Part shown: in pieces, positions 27,167 to 36,911 of the stretch | How the letters are laid out: each line of letters begins with the position of its first letter | Position numbering within the stretch: position 1 is the stretch's first letter | Assembly (NCBI RefSeq): GCF_020523925.1 | Contig: NZ_JAJAPW010000006.1 | Location: forward strand, 148,887 to 212,886 | DNA: 64,000 bases | Origin: Neotamlana laminarinivorans | GTDB lineage: Bacteria > Bacteroidota > Bacteroidia > Flavobacteriales > Flavobacteriaceae | Reading direction: 5' to 3' | Translations under genes and position numbers: made by a program | Notes under the pieces: model-generated | The model's database searches: none | Told to the model about the DNA's origin: nothing | What the model saw: only the letters and a program-made list of their open reading frames with translations

Positions 27167-27799
27167 TTATGGTTTTGTTTTAGAATCTTTAAGTTCTTTA
27201 TTTAAGTGATCTAAGTAGATAATTCCATTTAAATGATCGATTTCATGCTGAAAAATCACAGCTACAAAACCTTCAATTGTTTCTGTTTTATGTTGCCCGT
27301 TTAAGGCATCGTATTCAATGTCTATAATTTTTGATCTACTGTTTAAAGTTTCTTTTCTGTTAGGTATAGACAAGCAGCCCTCAGTAACCGTTTGTTTATC
27401 AGTAGAGTATTCTATTATTTTAGGGTTTAAATAAACTTCAAAAGGTGTATTTTCCTTATCTAATCGTTGTACCCAAATAATGTTTTTTAAAACACCAACT
27501 TGCGGTGCAGCAATGCCAACTCCTAAAGAGGTACTGTCTGTAACTGTGGCATAAAGGCGATTAACAAAAAGTTGTAAAGCTTCGTTTTTTGGTTCCGGAT
27601 TAATGTAGCTACTTTTTTTTCGCAGAAGTAAAGAATCGGTTTTATTAGTAATTTTATATACACGCATTGGTGTGTTGCTTGTACCGGAGTTAATAAGTTT
27701 TAATTCTTTCTTTGAAAAGGCATTTTTAACAGAACTTTTGGCTATAGAGCAGGATGTTATAAGTAAAACAACTAATAAAGAGGCATAAATAGTTTTCAT
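27167..27799 (-). CDS. def: Peptide deformylase predicted as a lipoprotein
   Basis: Removes the formyl group from N-terminal methionine in new proteins. All three metal-site motifs are intact: GVGIAAPQ (93-100), EGCLS (140-144, ligand Cys142) and HEIDH (185-189, ligands His185 and His189). I use the ATG at 27799, because it gives a lipoprotein-type N terminus (MKTIYASLLVVLLITSCS, Cys17). A further ATG at 27826 is possible but adds nine residues before that signal. A deformylase directed across the inner membrane is unusual, since its substrates are cytoplasmic, and an ordinary cytoplasmic deformylase may exist elsewhere. It is alone and converges on the pseudouridine synthase gene. Confidence 0.88.
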   Translation of the reverse strand: MKTIYASLLVVLLITSCSIAKSSVKNAFSKKELKLINSGTSNTPMRVYKITNKTDSLLLRKKSSYINPEPKNEALQLFVNRLYATVTDSTSLGVGIAAPQVGVLKNIIWVQRLDKENTPFEVYLNPKIIEYSTDKQTVTEGCLSIPNRKETLNSRSKIIDIEYDALNGQHKTETIEGFVAVIFQHEIDHLNGIIYLDHLNKELKDSKTKP

Positions 27800-27898
27800 A
27801 ATTTTAGGGGAATTATAATTAAACAATGCTATAACTTAGAGTAGTTATGTATTTAGGTAATATCGTTAATTGCAAGTCAAATATTTACGTATTGCAGT

Positions 27899-29173
27899 TT
27901 ACCATTCGTTTATTCTATTAGAATCTAATTTAATAAAAATAAACAATAAAATGGTAAAAGCCCAAAGCCCTGATCCACCATAACTAAACATAGGTAAAGG
28001 AATGCCAATAGTTGGAATTAGCCCCATAACCATACCTATATTTACAAAAAAGTGAATAAAAATAATAGCAGCTACACTATAGCCATAAACCCGACTAAAT
28101 TGCGATTTTTGTAATTCGGCAAGATGCAATATTCTAAGTAAAAGTAAAACAAAAGTTACCACAACAAATGCACTGCCCAAAAAGCCCCATTCTTCTCCAA
28201 CCGTGCTAAAAATATAATCTGTGTGCTGTTCGGGTACAAATTTACCGGTGGTTCTTGTCCCTTCTAAAAAACCTTTGCCAGTAAGTCCTCCAGAACTAAT
28301 GGCTTTTTCAGATTCATTTAAGTTATAGGCGAAGGTTTTTTTCATCGCTTCTAGTTTATTAGGGTCTTTTTCTAGGCGTAACCATAAACTAATACGTTCT
28401 TGTTGGTGTGGTTGAAGTATGCTTTGGTAAAAGAATTTTACGCCAAAAGCTATTGAAATAGCAGCAATAATTAAAAATACAGATTGGTAAATTCGAATAT
28501 GTTTTTTATTGAAGTAATGAATGCCAATTATAATTACCGTAGAAATAACAGAAGTAATAATAAATCCAAATTTTAAAGATAAAATAGCTAAAATTAAAGT
28601 TGAAAAAGCAGTGGTTAAGTAGACGTTAGGTAAGCCTTCGCGAAAAAGAACATAAATAAATGCACCATAAACTATGGTGCTTCCTGTATCGTTTTGTAAT
28701 AATACTAAAATAGCGGGAATACCAATAATGGCAAATGTGCGTAACTGGTCTTTAAATGTTTTAATATTAGTATTTAAGTCGCTTAAATGTTTTGCAACAG
28801 CAAGAGCTGTAGCGCTTTTGGCAAATTCGCTTGGTTGAATGGTAAAACTACCAATGCCATACCACGAAGTGGCGCCGTTAACGTTTTTACCAAATAAAAA
28901 GAGACCAACCAAACTTAACATGGATATAATATAAATAATACTTGCAAAGCGTTCATAAAACTTAGCGTCAATAGCTAAAACTAAAACAATTAGAATCAGA
29001 TTTAGAAATATAAAAACGAATTGTTTGCCATAAGGTTGGCTTAAATCGAAATAATTTATATCTGCACCAATATGAGATGCTGATAAAATATTAAGCCAAC
29101 CAAACCCAACTAGTAGCAAGAAAAGAAAAATTGTAATCCAGTCGAATTTAAAATGTTTATTTGTTACTCTCAA
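27899..29173 (-). CDS. rodA: Peptidoglycan glycosyltransferase RodA
   Basis: SEDS-family membrane enzyme that polymerises glycan strands during cell elongation with PBP2. The 424 residues contain about ten membrane segments and family stretches such as FTIQPSEFAKSATALAVAKHLS, LLQNDTGSTIVYGAF and the C-terminal GIPLPMFSYGGSG. It is the last gene of the reverse-strand mreBCD-mrdA-rodA operon and starts two bases after the mrdA stop. Confidence 0.95.
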   Translation of the reverse strand: MRVTNKHFKFDWITIFLFLLLVGFGWLNILSASHIGADINYFDLSQPYGKQFVFIFLNLILIVLVLAIDAKFYERFASIIYIISMLSLVGLFLFGKNVNGATSWYGIGSFTIQPSEFAKSATALAVAKHLSDLNTNIKTFKDQLRTFAIIGIPAILVLLQNDTGSTIVYGAFIYVLFREGLPNVYLTTAFSTLILAILSLKFGFIITSVISTVIIIGIHYFNKKHIRIYQSVFLIIAAISIAFGVKFFYQSILQPHQQERISLWLRLEKDPNKLEAMKKTFAYNLNESEKAISSGGLTGKGFLEGTRTTGKFVPEQHTDYIFSTVGEEWGFLGSAFVVVTFVLLLLRILHLAELQKSQFSRVYGYSVAAIIFIHFFVNIGMVMGLIPTIGIPLPMFSYGGSGLWAFTILLFIFIKLDSNRINEW

Positions 29174-29175
29174 AA

Positions 29176-31113
29176 TTAAATTTCAGGGTTTTTTAGTTTA
29201 TTCAGTTGGTTTTTTAATTGCCAATATGTAGAGTCGTTAACAGTTTGTAGTTGAGTATAACCATTAATTTTAAAAGGTTCACCAGAGTAAGGTTTCGCAT
29301 ATTCATCTTCTAGAGTATGGCGAATTAACCAATCTTCTAAGTCGGTTCTAGTTATTTCGCCTTTAATATGTTTTTCAATCATTAAGCTTGCAACTTTACC
29401 CGCAAATCGACTTCCCCAATAACCGTTTTCAACAAAAACAGCAATAGCAATTTTAGGGTTATCTTTTGGGGCAAAAGCAACAAATATAGAATGGTCTGTA
29501 AGTTGTGTTTTAACACTATCTATTATAGCAAAATTTTCAACGGTACCAGTTTTACCACAAATATCAATATCTTTTACTCTTAAAGAAGATGCAGTTCCTT
29601 TTTCATAAACGGCAAGCATACCATCAATCACAGGTTCAAAATTTTCTTTATCTATAGTTGTATATTTTGGTTTCGTAAAATTTTCAGGTAGAGTTTCACC
29701 TTCAATATGCTTTATAATGTGAGGTGTGTAAAAGTAACCCCGGTTTGCAATAGCAGCAGCCATGTTTGCAAGCTGAATAGGTGTAGTAGCCACTTCACCT
29801 TGACCAATAGCATTAGATATAGTATAAGTTGAATAAAATGTTTTTGGATAAATGTGTTTGTAATAATCTCGATCTGGAATACGACCTTTTTGCCCAACAT
29901 ATAAGTCATTATTTAAAAAGTTGCCAAGTCCAAAACTTTTAGCGTGTTTACTCCAAGTATCAATGCCTTCTGAGGCATTACCAGTTTTATCTAATATTTT
30001 TCGGTAGGCTGTAGCAAAATATGCGTTACAGGACCGTTGAATGCCCGTTACCATGTTATTTCTTGTACCGTAATTGCAATGGCATTTCATAAAACGATTG
30101 CCGTATTTGTAACCCCTGTAACAAGTTACGTGTTCGTTTTCGTCCATTACACCTTCTTGAAGTGCTATTAAAGCGTTCATTAATTTAAATGGTGAACCAG
30201 GTTCATAAACACCTTGTAAGCTTCGGTTAAATAATGGTTTTGCAATAGAATCGTTATATAACTTTGTGAAGTTTTTAGACCTATTTCTGCCAACCAAAAT
30301 ATTAGGATCGTAGGTAGGAGCTGCTACCATGGCTAGAATTTCACCTGTTTTAGGTTCTAAAGCAATAACACCACCGCGTTTGTTTTTCATAAGTAATTCA
30401 CCGTACGCCTGCAGTTGAGCATCAATGGTAATAGTAATGTCTTTTCCTTGTTCTGGAATAGTGTCAAATTTTCCATCTTTATATGGGCCAATGTTTCTGT
30501 TAAATCTATCTTTTTGGATGAATTTAATGCCTTTAGTGCCTCTTAATATTTCTTCATAAGAAGCCTCAACGCCTTGTTTACCAATTAAATCTCCCATTCG
30601 GTAATATGGGTTTTTGTTTATGGTGGCATAATTAACTTCCCCAATATCACCTAAAACGTTGGCACCAATAGTAGTTTGATAATCGCGAAGCGATCGCTTT
30701 TGAATGTAAAAACCTTCAAACTTTCGCATTTTTTCTTGTAAAACAGCATAATCTTCTTTTGATAACTGCGGAACAAATGGAGATGGTAGGCGAGGAGAGT
30801 AGCGGTAGGCTTTGTTATATTTTCTATTAAAATCTTCTTTTGTAATTTTTAAAAGCTTACAAAATTCTGTAGTATCTAGCGGTTTAACCTCACGAGGAAT
30901 AATCATTACATCGTAAGTGGGTTGATTAGCTACTAAAAGTTTGCCGTTTCGGTCGTAAACGAAGCCACGTTTAGGGTAATCGTAAACTTTTCTAATGGCG
31001 TTGTCTTCGAACAAATTATTGGCATCTGTTTTGTAAATTTGGAGATAAAAGAGTCTGGAAATAAATAAGATACCAACAGTAATTACTGAAATAAAAAGTA
31101 ATAATTGTCTCAT
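29176..31113 (-). CDS. mrdA: Penicillin-binding protein 2
   Basis: Class B transpeptidase that cross-links peptidoglycan in elongation, partner of RodA. The 645 residues have an N-terminal membrane anchor (about 3-27), a dimerisation/pedestal domain (about 45-210) and the transpeptidase domain (about 245-610) with the catalytic Ser307 in EPGSPFK (SxxK) and the KTG motif in ICGKTGTVEN. It overlaps mreD by 4 bases, as expected for a tightly coupled operon. Confidence 0.95.
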   Translation of the reverse strand: MRQLLLFISVITVGILFISRLFYLQIYKTDANNLFEDNAIRKVYDYPKRGFVYDRNGKLLVANQPTYDVMIIPREVKPLDTTEFCKLLKITKEDFNRKYNKAYRYSPRLPSPFVPQLSKEDYAVLQEKMRKFEGFYIQKRSLRDYQTTIGANVLGDIGEVNYATINKNPYYRMGDLIGKQGVEASYEEILRGTKGIKFIQKDRFNRNIGPYKDGKFDTIPEQGKDITITIDAQLQAYGELLMKNKRGGVIALEPKTGEILAMVAAPTYDPNILVGRNRSKNFTKLYNDSIAKPLFNRSLQGVYEPGSPFKLMNALIALQEGVMDENEHVTCYRGYKYGNRFMKCHCNYGTRNNMVTGIQRSCNAYFATAYRKILDKTGNASEGIDTWSKHAKSFGLGNFLNNDLYVGQKGRIPDRDYYKHIYPKTFYSTYTISNAIGQGEVATTPIQLANMAAAIANRGYFYTPHIIKHIEGETLPENFTKPKYTTIDKENFEPVIDGMLAVYEKGTASSLRVKDIDICGKTGTVENFAIIDSVKTQLTDHSIFVAFAPKDNPKIAIAVFVENGYWGSRFAGKVASLMIEKHIKGEITRTDLEDWLIRHTLEDEYAKPYSGEPFKINGYTQLQTVNDSTYWQLKNQLNKLKNPEI

Positions 31114-31616
31114 CGTGTTTTTCTACTAAATACTATGGTTATTGATATGCTAATTAAAATAGTAAATATACTAGAGAATAACGCTTTTTGAAGGATTAAA
31201 ATTATTTTACTAATGTTAAAAAGTTCTAAGGAGAATAATACCAAGTGATGAACTGCAGCTAATAGTGTAAAATATACAAGTTTAGACCCAAAGTCTACAG
31301 AGTTAAATTTAACAGTTTGGTGTTCATAAATAGTTCCAAATGCAAATTTTAAAAATATGGGACGAAGATAGGCTATAGTTACAGATGCAGCTGCATGAAT
31401 ACCACCTGTATCTAAAAACAAATCAATACTTAAACCTAATAAAAAACTGATAAATATAAGTGCTAAGCGATTGTTTTTAACAGGAAATAAGGCTACAAAT
31501 AATATGTATGGATAAGGGTTTATATAGCCAAGAAAATTAATATTGTTAAATATTAAAACCTGCACAAGTACTAATGCAAAAAAATGAATGGTATATATTG
31601 AAAATAGATTATTCAT
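31110..31616 (-). CDS. mreD: Rod shape-determining protein MreD
   Basis: A 168-residue integral membrane protein with about five hydrophobic helices (for example IHFFALVLVQVLIF near the N terminus and the YPYILFVALFPV segment). MreD is poorly conserved in sequence, and the call rests on topology, length and position between mreC and mrdA. It overlaps mrdA by 4 bases and mreC by 8 bases. Confidence 0.9.
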   Translation of the reverse strand: MNNLFSIYTIHFFALVLVQVLIFNNINFLGYINPYPYILFVALFPVKNNRLALIFISFLLGLSIDLFLDTGGIHAAASVTIAYLRPIFLKFAFGTIYEHQTVKFNSVDFGSKLVYFTLLAAVHHLVLFSLELFNISKIILILQKALFSSIFTILISISITIVFSRKTR

Positions 31617-32421
31617 TTTCTAGTTTAATAATTTCTTGTTTGTGTATATTTTCTATAACGTATACATGCTCTAAATTAGTCATGTCGTTAAATAGTTTTA
31701 CATTAATTTCATAATAATTTTCTGCCGCATCTAGTTTAAAGTTATCAATCGTGCCAATTCCAATATTTTTTGGAAAAATTGAAGAGCGTCCAGATGTAAT
31801 TATAGTATCGCCAATTTTGACATGAGCAACTTTTGGTATGTCCGTTAATTGTACTAAATCTGGTGAGTTTCCATTCCATGATAATGTGCCAAAGTGATTA
31901 GACTTTTTTAATTGAGCACTAATTTTACTTGTGGTGTTTAAAATAGATAAAACTGTAGCGTAATTATTACTAGTTTTATCTATTATACCAATTATGCCTT
32001 TTGTAGAAATAACACCAAAATCTTGTTTGATATTATCTGTTTCTCCTTTGTTAATAGTTAAAATATTATCGCTTAGTGCAAAACTATTTTTAATAACATT
32101 AGCGTTGTAAAACTTATATAATTTATTAAAGGATGTGCTGTCTATATATATTGAGTCAGAACTAGTATTTGTATTTGTTAATAATGAGCGTAATCTTAAG
32201 TTTTCTTCAGCAAGTAATTGGTTTTGCGATTTTAAGTTAAGATAACTACTAATGTTGTTTACAGAGTTATAAACACCACCAGTAAAAAAATTAGCAGAAT
32301 TTATAAATTTACTTTTATGATAAGAGTGCGATTGAATAGTGAAAATTAATGATAAACAAAACAACAAAAAGAACAACAAAAAGTTTTTGTGCCTTATTAT
32401 GAAATTAATAATTTGTTGCAT
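31609..32421 (-). CDS. mreC: Rod shape-determining protein MreC
   Basis: A 270-residue protein that links the cytoplasmic MreB filament to the periplasmic wall-synthesis enzymes. One membrane anchor (about 12-29) is followed by a short coiled coil (about 55-78) and two beta-barrel-type domains with the usual KGIIGIIDKTSNNYATVLSI and LSWNGNSPDLVQLTDIP stretches. It is 28 bases downstream of mreB and overlaps mreD. Confidence 0.94.
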   Translation of the reverse strand: MQQIINFIIRHKNFLLFFLLFCLSLIFTIQSHSYHKSKFINSANFFTGGVYNSVNNISSYLNLKSQNQLLAEENLRLRSLLTNTNTSSDSIYIDSTSFNKLYKFYNANVIKNSFALSDNILTINKGETDNIKQDFGVISTKGIIGIIDKTSNNYATVLSILNTTSKISAQLKKSNHFGTLSWNGNSPDLVQLTDIPKVAHVKIGDTIITSGRSSIFPKNIGIGTIDNFKLDAAENYYEINVKLFNDMTNLEHVYVIENIHKQEIIKLENE

Positions 32422-32449
32422 GAAATATTATCCGTGTTTATGCTGTTTA

Positions 32450-33478
32450 CTACTTAATCAATACACTTTTGTATTTGGTTAAATTTTTAAGTGTAATTCC
32501 AGTACCACGAACAACGGCTCTTAAGGGATCTTCGGCTATATAAACAGGTAAATCCGTTTTTTGCGATAAACGTTTGTCTAGACCACGAAGCATAGAACCA
32601 CCACCAGCTAAATAAATTCCTGTATTATATATATCGGCAGCTAATTCAGGAGGTGTTTGTCCTAAGGTTTCCATAACAGCATCTTCAATACGAAGAATAG
32701 ATTTATCGAGAGCTTTGGCAATTTCACGGAAAGAAATTGAAACTTGTTTTGGTTTTCCTGTTAATAAATCGCGACCTTGAACGCTCATGTCTTCAGGCGG
32801 AACTTCTAAATCTTCGGTAGCTGCACCAATTTGAATTTTTATTTTTTCAGCAGAGCGTTCACCTACATAAAGGTTGTGTTGGGTACGCATGTAATACACA
32901 ATATCGTTTGTAAAAACATCACCTGCAATTTTAACAGATTTATCACAAACAATACCACCAAGTGCAAGAACTGCAATTTCTGTGGTACCACCACCTATAT
33001 CTACAACCATGTTTCCTTTTGGTTGCATAATATCTACACCAATACCAATAGCAGCAGCCATTGGTTCATGAATTAGGTAAACTTCTTTACCGTTTACACG
33101 TTCGGCACTTTCTTTTACTGCACGCATTTCAACTTCGGTAATTCCAGAAGGAATACAAATTACCATTCGTAATGCAGGTGTAAAAAATTTCTTTTTTAAC
33201 GCAGGTATGTTTTTAATAAACATACTTATCATTTGTTCTGAAGCATCAAAATCTGCAATTACACCATCTTTTAATGGGCGAATGGTTTTTATGTTTTCAT
33301 GAGTTTTTCCTTGCATTAAACTAGCTTCATGACCAACAGCAATTATTTTGTTGTTTACTCTGTCTCGAGCTACAATGGAAGGCGAGTCTACCACAACTTT
33401 GTCATTATGAATAATTAGTGTGTTAGCCGTACCTAAGTCTATTGCAATTTCTTCAGTTAGGAAATCAAAAAATCCCAT
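32450..33478 (-). CDS. mreB: Rod shape-determining protein MreB
   Basis: Bacterial actin homologue that guides lateral wall synthesis. The 342 residues carry the actin-type ATP-binding motifs: EIAIDLGTANTLI (about 10-22), the MVVDIGGGTTEIAVL phosphate-2 region and AGGGSMLRGLDK in the adenosine region. It is the first gene of the mreBCD-mrdA-rodA operon. A 274-base gap separates it from a divergent gene of unknown function. Confidence 0.97.
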   Translation of the reverse strand: MGFFDFLTEEIAIDLGTANTLIIHNDKVVVDSPSIVARDRVNNKIIAVGHEASLMQGKTHENIKTIRPLKDGVIADFDASEQMISMFIKNIPALKKKFFTPALRMVICIPSGITEVEMRAVKESAERVNGKEVYLIHEPMAAAIGIGVDIMQPKGNMVVDIGGGTTEIAVLALGGIVCDKSVKIAGDVFTNDIVYYMRTQHNLYVGERSAEKIKIQIGAATEDLEVPPEDMSVQGRDLLTGKPKQVSISFREIAKALDKSILRIEDAVMETLGQTPPELAADIYNTGIYLAGGGSMLRGLDKRLSQKTDLPVYIAEDPLRAVVRGTGITLKNLTKYKSVLIK

Positions 33479-33649
33479 GCGCTATTAATAAATTTAAAGT
33501 TTAAAAATGAATTTCGTAAAAGTACTAAAAGTAAAGAAAATAATTAATGTTTATTCTTTTTACTTCATAAATAATTTGATTTAAAATATGAATACAATTA
33601 CATGTGAGTAAAAAGTTACATTTTTGTTTTTTTTTAAAATAAATTTATT

Positions 33650-33676
33650 TTGGTAACATATAATCGTATATATTTG
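33650..33676 (+). promoter_or_regulatory. Candidate promoter for the unknown gene at 33753
   Basis: TTG at 33650-33652 is followed after 16 bases by TATATTTG (33669-33676), a full match to the -7 consensus with a spacer slightly shorter than usual. The start codon is 76 bases downstream in the mreB-divergent gap. Confidence 0.5.
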
Positions 33677-33752
33677 ATTTTTATCGATTTATAATTGTGT
33701 CATTCATATAATTATCAACATAAAATTATTAACCATATAACCCCCAGTAACC

Positions 33753-34187
33753 ATGAGCAAACCACCAGGAAAACCTATTAAAAGTCACCAAATTGAAACA
33801 TTAAATTTAAATTCTACAATTGAGTTTTCTTTTAATTCAAGTAGTGAACAACCACTGCAACCGTTAGTGCAGGCTATTTTTAATGAAAATAACGAATTAC
33901 AAGTAAGTGCAGTTGTTTTTATAGCTTCAGAAGAAAACTTTAATTTTAAAGGCGTTAATTTTCAGTCTGTTATTTCAGGAGATGGTACTAGACAAGTAGA
34001 CTTTTTTATATTGTATGATGATCCAGAAGTATCTAGTGAAAAATTTAACGTCTATCGTGTTGATTTTAGGGTAAAAAAAGATAAGTTACCTCAAAATTTA
34101 GGTCAAATAGAAGTGTTTCTTTGGGATGAAGATCCTGTGACTTCTAGAGGAACAGTAACACCAGTTCACGGAAGTGGCGGAGAATAG
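33753..34187 (+). CDS. Unknown 144-residue protein
   Basis: I do not recognise the family. The protein is soluble-looking, with no signal peptide or membrane segment, a polar Pro/Lys N terminus (MSKPPGKPIK) and then alternating strands (LNLNSTIEFSFNS, QVSAVVFIAS, RQVDFFILYDD, YRVDFRVK, IEVFLWDED), which suggests an all-beta fold. It has a good promoter upstream and its own terminator, so it is expressed separately from the kinase gene that follows. Confidence 0.65.
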   Translation: MSKPPGKPIKSHQIETLNLNSTIEFSFNSSSEQPLQPLVQAIFNENNELQVSAVVFIASEENFNFKGVNFQSVISGDGTRQVDFFILYDDPEVSSEKFNVYRVDFRVKKDKLPQNLGQIEVFLWDEDPVTSRGTVTPVHGSGGE

Positions 34188-34208
34188 AATTTTTATAAAA
34201 TAGTAAAA

Positions 34209-34239
34209 TAGCCATAAGTAAAACTTGTGGTTATTTTTT
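34209..34239 (+). terminator. Terminator after the unknown gene at 33753
   Basis: An 11-bp stem (34209-34219 with 34223-34233, two G-T pairs) closes an AAA loop and is followed by six T. Confidence 0.75.
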
Positions 34240-34256
34240 GAATATAATTTGTTTTT

Positions 34257-36005
34257 ATGTGTTCGAATTTTAGTAAAATCAACTTAATTATCTTGTTGTT
34301 GATAATAATAAGTCATAGTTGTTCGCTTTTTTCTCAAGAATATATAAATGCAGATTTGTTTGATGTTGAAGTTGAAAAAAAGGTAAACCAATACCAATCA
34401 AATTACAATTTTAAAAAAGCAGGTTTTTATTATATTCAAAATAACTGGGATTCAACGTTGGTGTATTCTATGCGATACCTTAACGGTAATAATAAAAATA
34501 TTGATTTAACAAATTATAGTCACTATTTAAGAGGTTGTAGTTTTGATAAAAAAGAAATGCTTAATGAAGCTCAAAATGAGTTTCAGTCAATTACTTCAGG
34601 ATTTGAATTTAATTTTTTAATTAAAAAAAAATTAGCAGAAATAGCTTTAAAAAAAAGTGAGTTTAAAAAAGCTATATCTTATTTGGAACCACTAATAAAA
34701 TTAAAAGAAAAGGACTATAAATATTTTGGTAAAAGTGCGGTTTTTCAAAATTTAGGGCTTTGTTACCTTCATTTAAATGATTTTAAAAAGGCTGAACCTT
34801 ATTTAATTGAGTATGTAAAATTTAATGAGATAGAAAAAGATACTTTAAACTTAATAGATGCTTACGGAAGTATTGCAAATTTATATTACAATCAATATAA
34901 AGATATTATGGCAATACCCTATTTTGAAAAAGCATATCGTCTTTCAAAAAGTATAAAAGATTTTAAAGCTAAACAAATAGCAACTATTAATATGGCAGTT
35001 GTTGAGGAGAATCGCAAAAATTTTGAAAAAGCCTTAGTCTACAGAAAAGAATATGAACAATGGAAAGATTCCTTAAATGACCAAAACAAAATTTATGAAG
35101 TAGCAAAACTCGAAAAAGAGTATGCAGTTAAAGCAAAACAAAAAGAAGTTAATTTTTTAAAAGTAGAAAATAAAGCAAAATTAAAAGAGCGCAACGGGTT
35201 GTTGTATTCGGCTTTAACGTTGCTTATTTTACTTGGAGTTACGCTTTATTTTAACAAAGAAAAAACTAAAGCAAACAACATAATAAGTGCGCAAAAAGAA
35301 AAATTAGATGCGTTAAATGTAACTAAAGACAAGCTTTTTTCTATTGTAAGTCACGATTTAAGGTCTTCTGTAAACGCCTTAAAAAAGAGTAATACCAACT
35401 TAGTAAATACGGTAGCATCAAAAAATTTAAAAGAAGTTAATGTTTTGCTTAAAAATAATAGCACAATAGTAAATGGTGCCTATAATTTATTAGACAATTT
35501 ATTAAATTGGGCGTTGTTACAAACCAAACAGTCTTATTTTGAAATAACTTCCATTCGTTTGTTTTTTATTGTAGAACAAGTGGTTTACAACTACAAACCT
35601 TTAGTACAAGAAAAAAATATAAGGCTTACAAATACAGTTTTAAAAAGTGACATTGTTTTTGCCGACCAAGAGTCGTTAAAAATTATATTGCGTAATCTTT
35701 TAGATAATGCCATAAAATTTACTAATAACAATGGTACTATAAAAGTATATACTAAAAATAGTAACAGCGATTATTACGATTTAGTTATTGAAGATTCCGG
35801 AATTGGCATGAAAGACTCCACCCGTATAGAGTTGTTAAGCGATACAGAATTACTATCCAAAAAAGAAAATGAAGATATTATTGGTTCGGGTTTAGGTTTG
35901 CAATTATGTAAATCTATGATTAAAAAAAATAATGGAATATTTTCTATTGAAAGTGAATTAGGAAAAGGAACAAAAATGATTGTATCTTTACCTAAAAAGG
36001 TATAA
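34257..36005 (+). CDS. TPR-repeat sensor histidine kinase
   Basis: A membrane sensor kinase of 582 residues. A signal-like hydrophobic N terminus (about 8-26) exports a sensor region (about 35-280) of tetratricopeptide-like repeats. These are followed by a coiled stretch, one membrane helix (about 312-331) and a cytoplasmic kinase core. The phospho-acceptor is His366 in SIVSHDLRSSV; here the usual proline after the histidine motif (HDLRSP) is replaced by serine. The N box (LLDNAIKFTN), G1 (EDSGIGM) and G2 (GSGLGLQL) are intact. The next gene, a LytTR response regulator, begins 2 bases after the stop and is the likely partner. Confidence 0.9.
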   Translation: MCSNFSKINLIILLLIIISHSCSLFSQEYINADLFDVEVEKKVNQYQSNYNFKKAGFYYIQNNWDSTLVYSMRYLNGNNKNIDLTNYSHYLRGCSFDKKEMLNEAQNEFQSITSGFEFNFLIKKKLAEIALKKSEFKKAISYLEPLIKLKEKDYKYFGKSAVFQNLGLCYLHLNDFKKAEPYLIEYVKFNEIEKDTLNLIDAYGSIANLYYNQYKDIMAIPYFEKAYRLSKSIKDFKAKQIATINMAVVEENRKNFEKALVYRKEYEQWKDSLNDQNKIYEVAKLEKEYAVKAKQKEVNFLKVENKAKLKERNGLLYSALTLLILLGVTLYFNKEKTKANNIISAQKEKLDALNVTKDKLFSIVSHDLRSSVNALKKSNTNLVNTVASKNLKEVNVLLKNNSTIVNGAYNLLDNLLNWALLQTKQSYFEITSIRLFFIVEQVVYNYKPLVQEKNIRLTNTVLKSDIVFADQESLKIILRNLLDNAIKFTNNNGTIKVYTKNSNSDYYDLVIEDSGIGMKDSTRIELLSDTELLSKKENEDIIGSGLGLQLCKSMIKKNNGIFSIESELGKGTKMIVSLPKKV

Positions 36006-36006
36006 C

Positions 36007-36753
36007 ATGGATAACGTTAATGTACTTGTAGTTGAGGATACACCTGCCGAAAGTGATGCTTTGGTTAAAGTATTAGAAACAAACAATTATAACGTTATTG
36101 CTGTTGCCAGAGATTTTAAAAACGCTTTACAGTTATTTTATGCAAAAAGTGTAGATATTATTGTTTTAGATATTTTTTTAAACGGAAACCCAGAAGGGAT
36201 TACTTTTGCCGAAGCTATAAATGCAAACCCAAGTGTAGCAAAACCTTTCGTGTTTTTAACAAGTTCTACAGATAGGAAAATATTTGAAAGAGCTAAGTTA
36301 ACACAGCCTTTTAGTTATTTAATGAAACCGTTTAATGAGCTTGAAATTTTATACGCCTTAGAAATGGCTGTAGAGAAATTTTACAATCAGCCCGATGTGT
36401 TTTTAAGTGAAAATGAAAACACCATTATAAGTAAAGACTATTTATTTATTAAAAAAGGAAAATCGTTAAAAAAAGTACTACTAAATGATATTATTTTTAT
36501 TGAAGTAGAAGAGAAGTATTGCAATATTATTACAGAAAATGAAAAGTTTGTAATTTTAATATCTCTAACAAAAATATCACAATTACTTGACGATAATGTT
36601 TTTAAAAAAACACATCGAAACTTTATAGTAAACACACAAAAAATTATAGAAATTATACCTGGCGATAACCTTATTGTTTTAACAGGAAATCATAAAGCTA
36701 CGCTTAGCGATACTTATAAAAGCATTCTCAAAACTGTACGTACACTTAAATAA
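36007..36753 (+). CDS. LytTR-family response regulator
   Basis: Transcription regulator of 248 residues that pairs with the preceding kinase. The receiver domain (about 1-120) has the acidic pocket (Glu10, Asp11) and phospho-acceptor Asp55 in IIVLDIFLNG, with the conserved lysine in YLMKPF. The LytTR DNA-binding domain (about 145-248) contains FIEVEEKYCNIIT and KTHRNFIVNTQKI. I start it at the ATG at 36007, just after the kinase stop; an in-frame upstream ATG would overlap the kinase and add nine residues in front of the receiver fold. Confidence 0.92.
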   Translation: MDNVNVLVVEDTPAESDALVKVLETNNYNVIAVARDFKNALQLFYAKSVDIIVLDIFLNGNPEGITFAEAINANPSVAKPFVFLTSSTDRKIFERAKLTQPFSYLMKPFNELEILYALEMAVEKFYNQPDVFLSENENTIISKDYLFIKKGKSLKKVLLNDIIFIEVEEKYCNIITENEKFVILISLTKISQLLDDNVFKKTHRNFIVNTQKIIEIIPGDNLIVLTGNHKATLSDTYKSILKTVRTLK

Positions 36754-36911
36754 CTATTTTTTAAGCCCAAGTATTTTCTGCTCTAAAAATTTATACCCAA
36801 ATTTTCCGTTTTCATGGAAAAGAATAATCGTTTTGTACCTATTTATTAATAATACACGCTATTTGGTTATATGTTTATAAAGTATTTTATAAACGCTTTA
36901 ACCATTGTACA

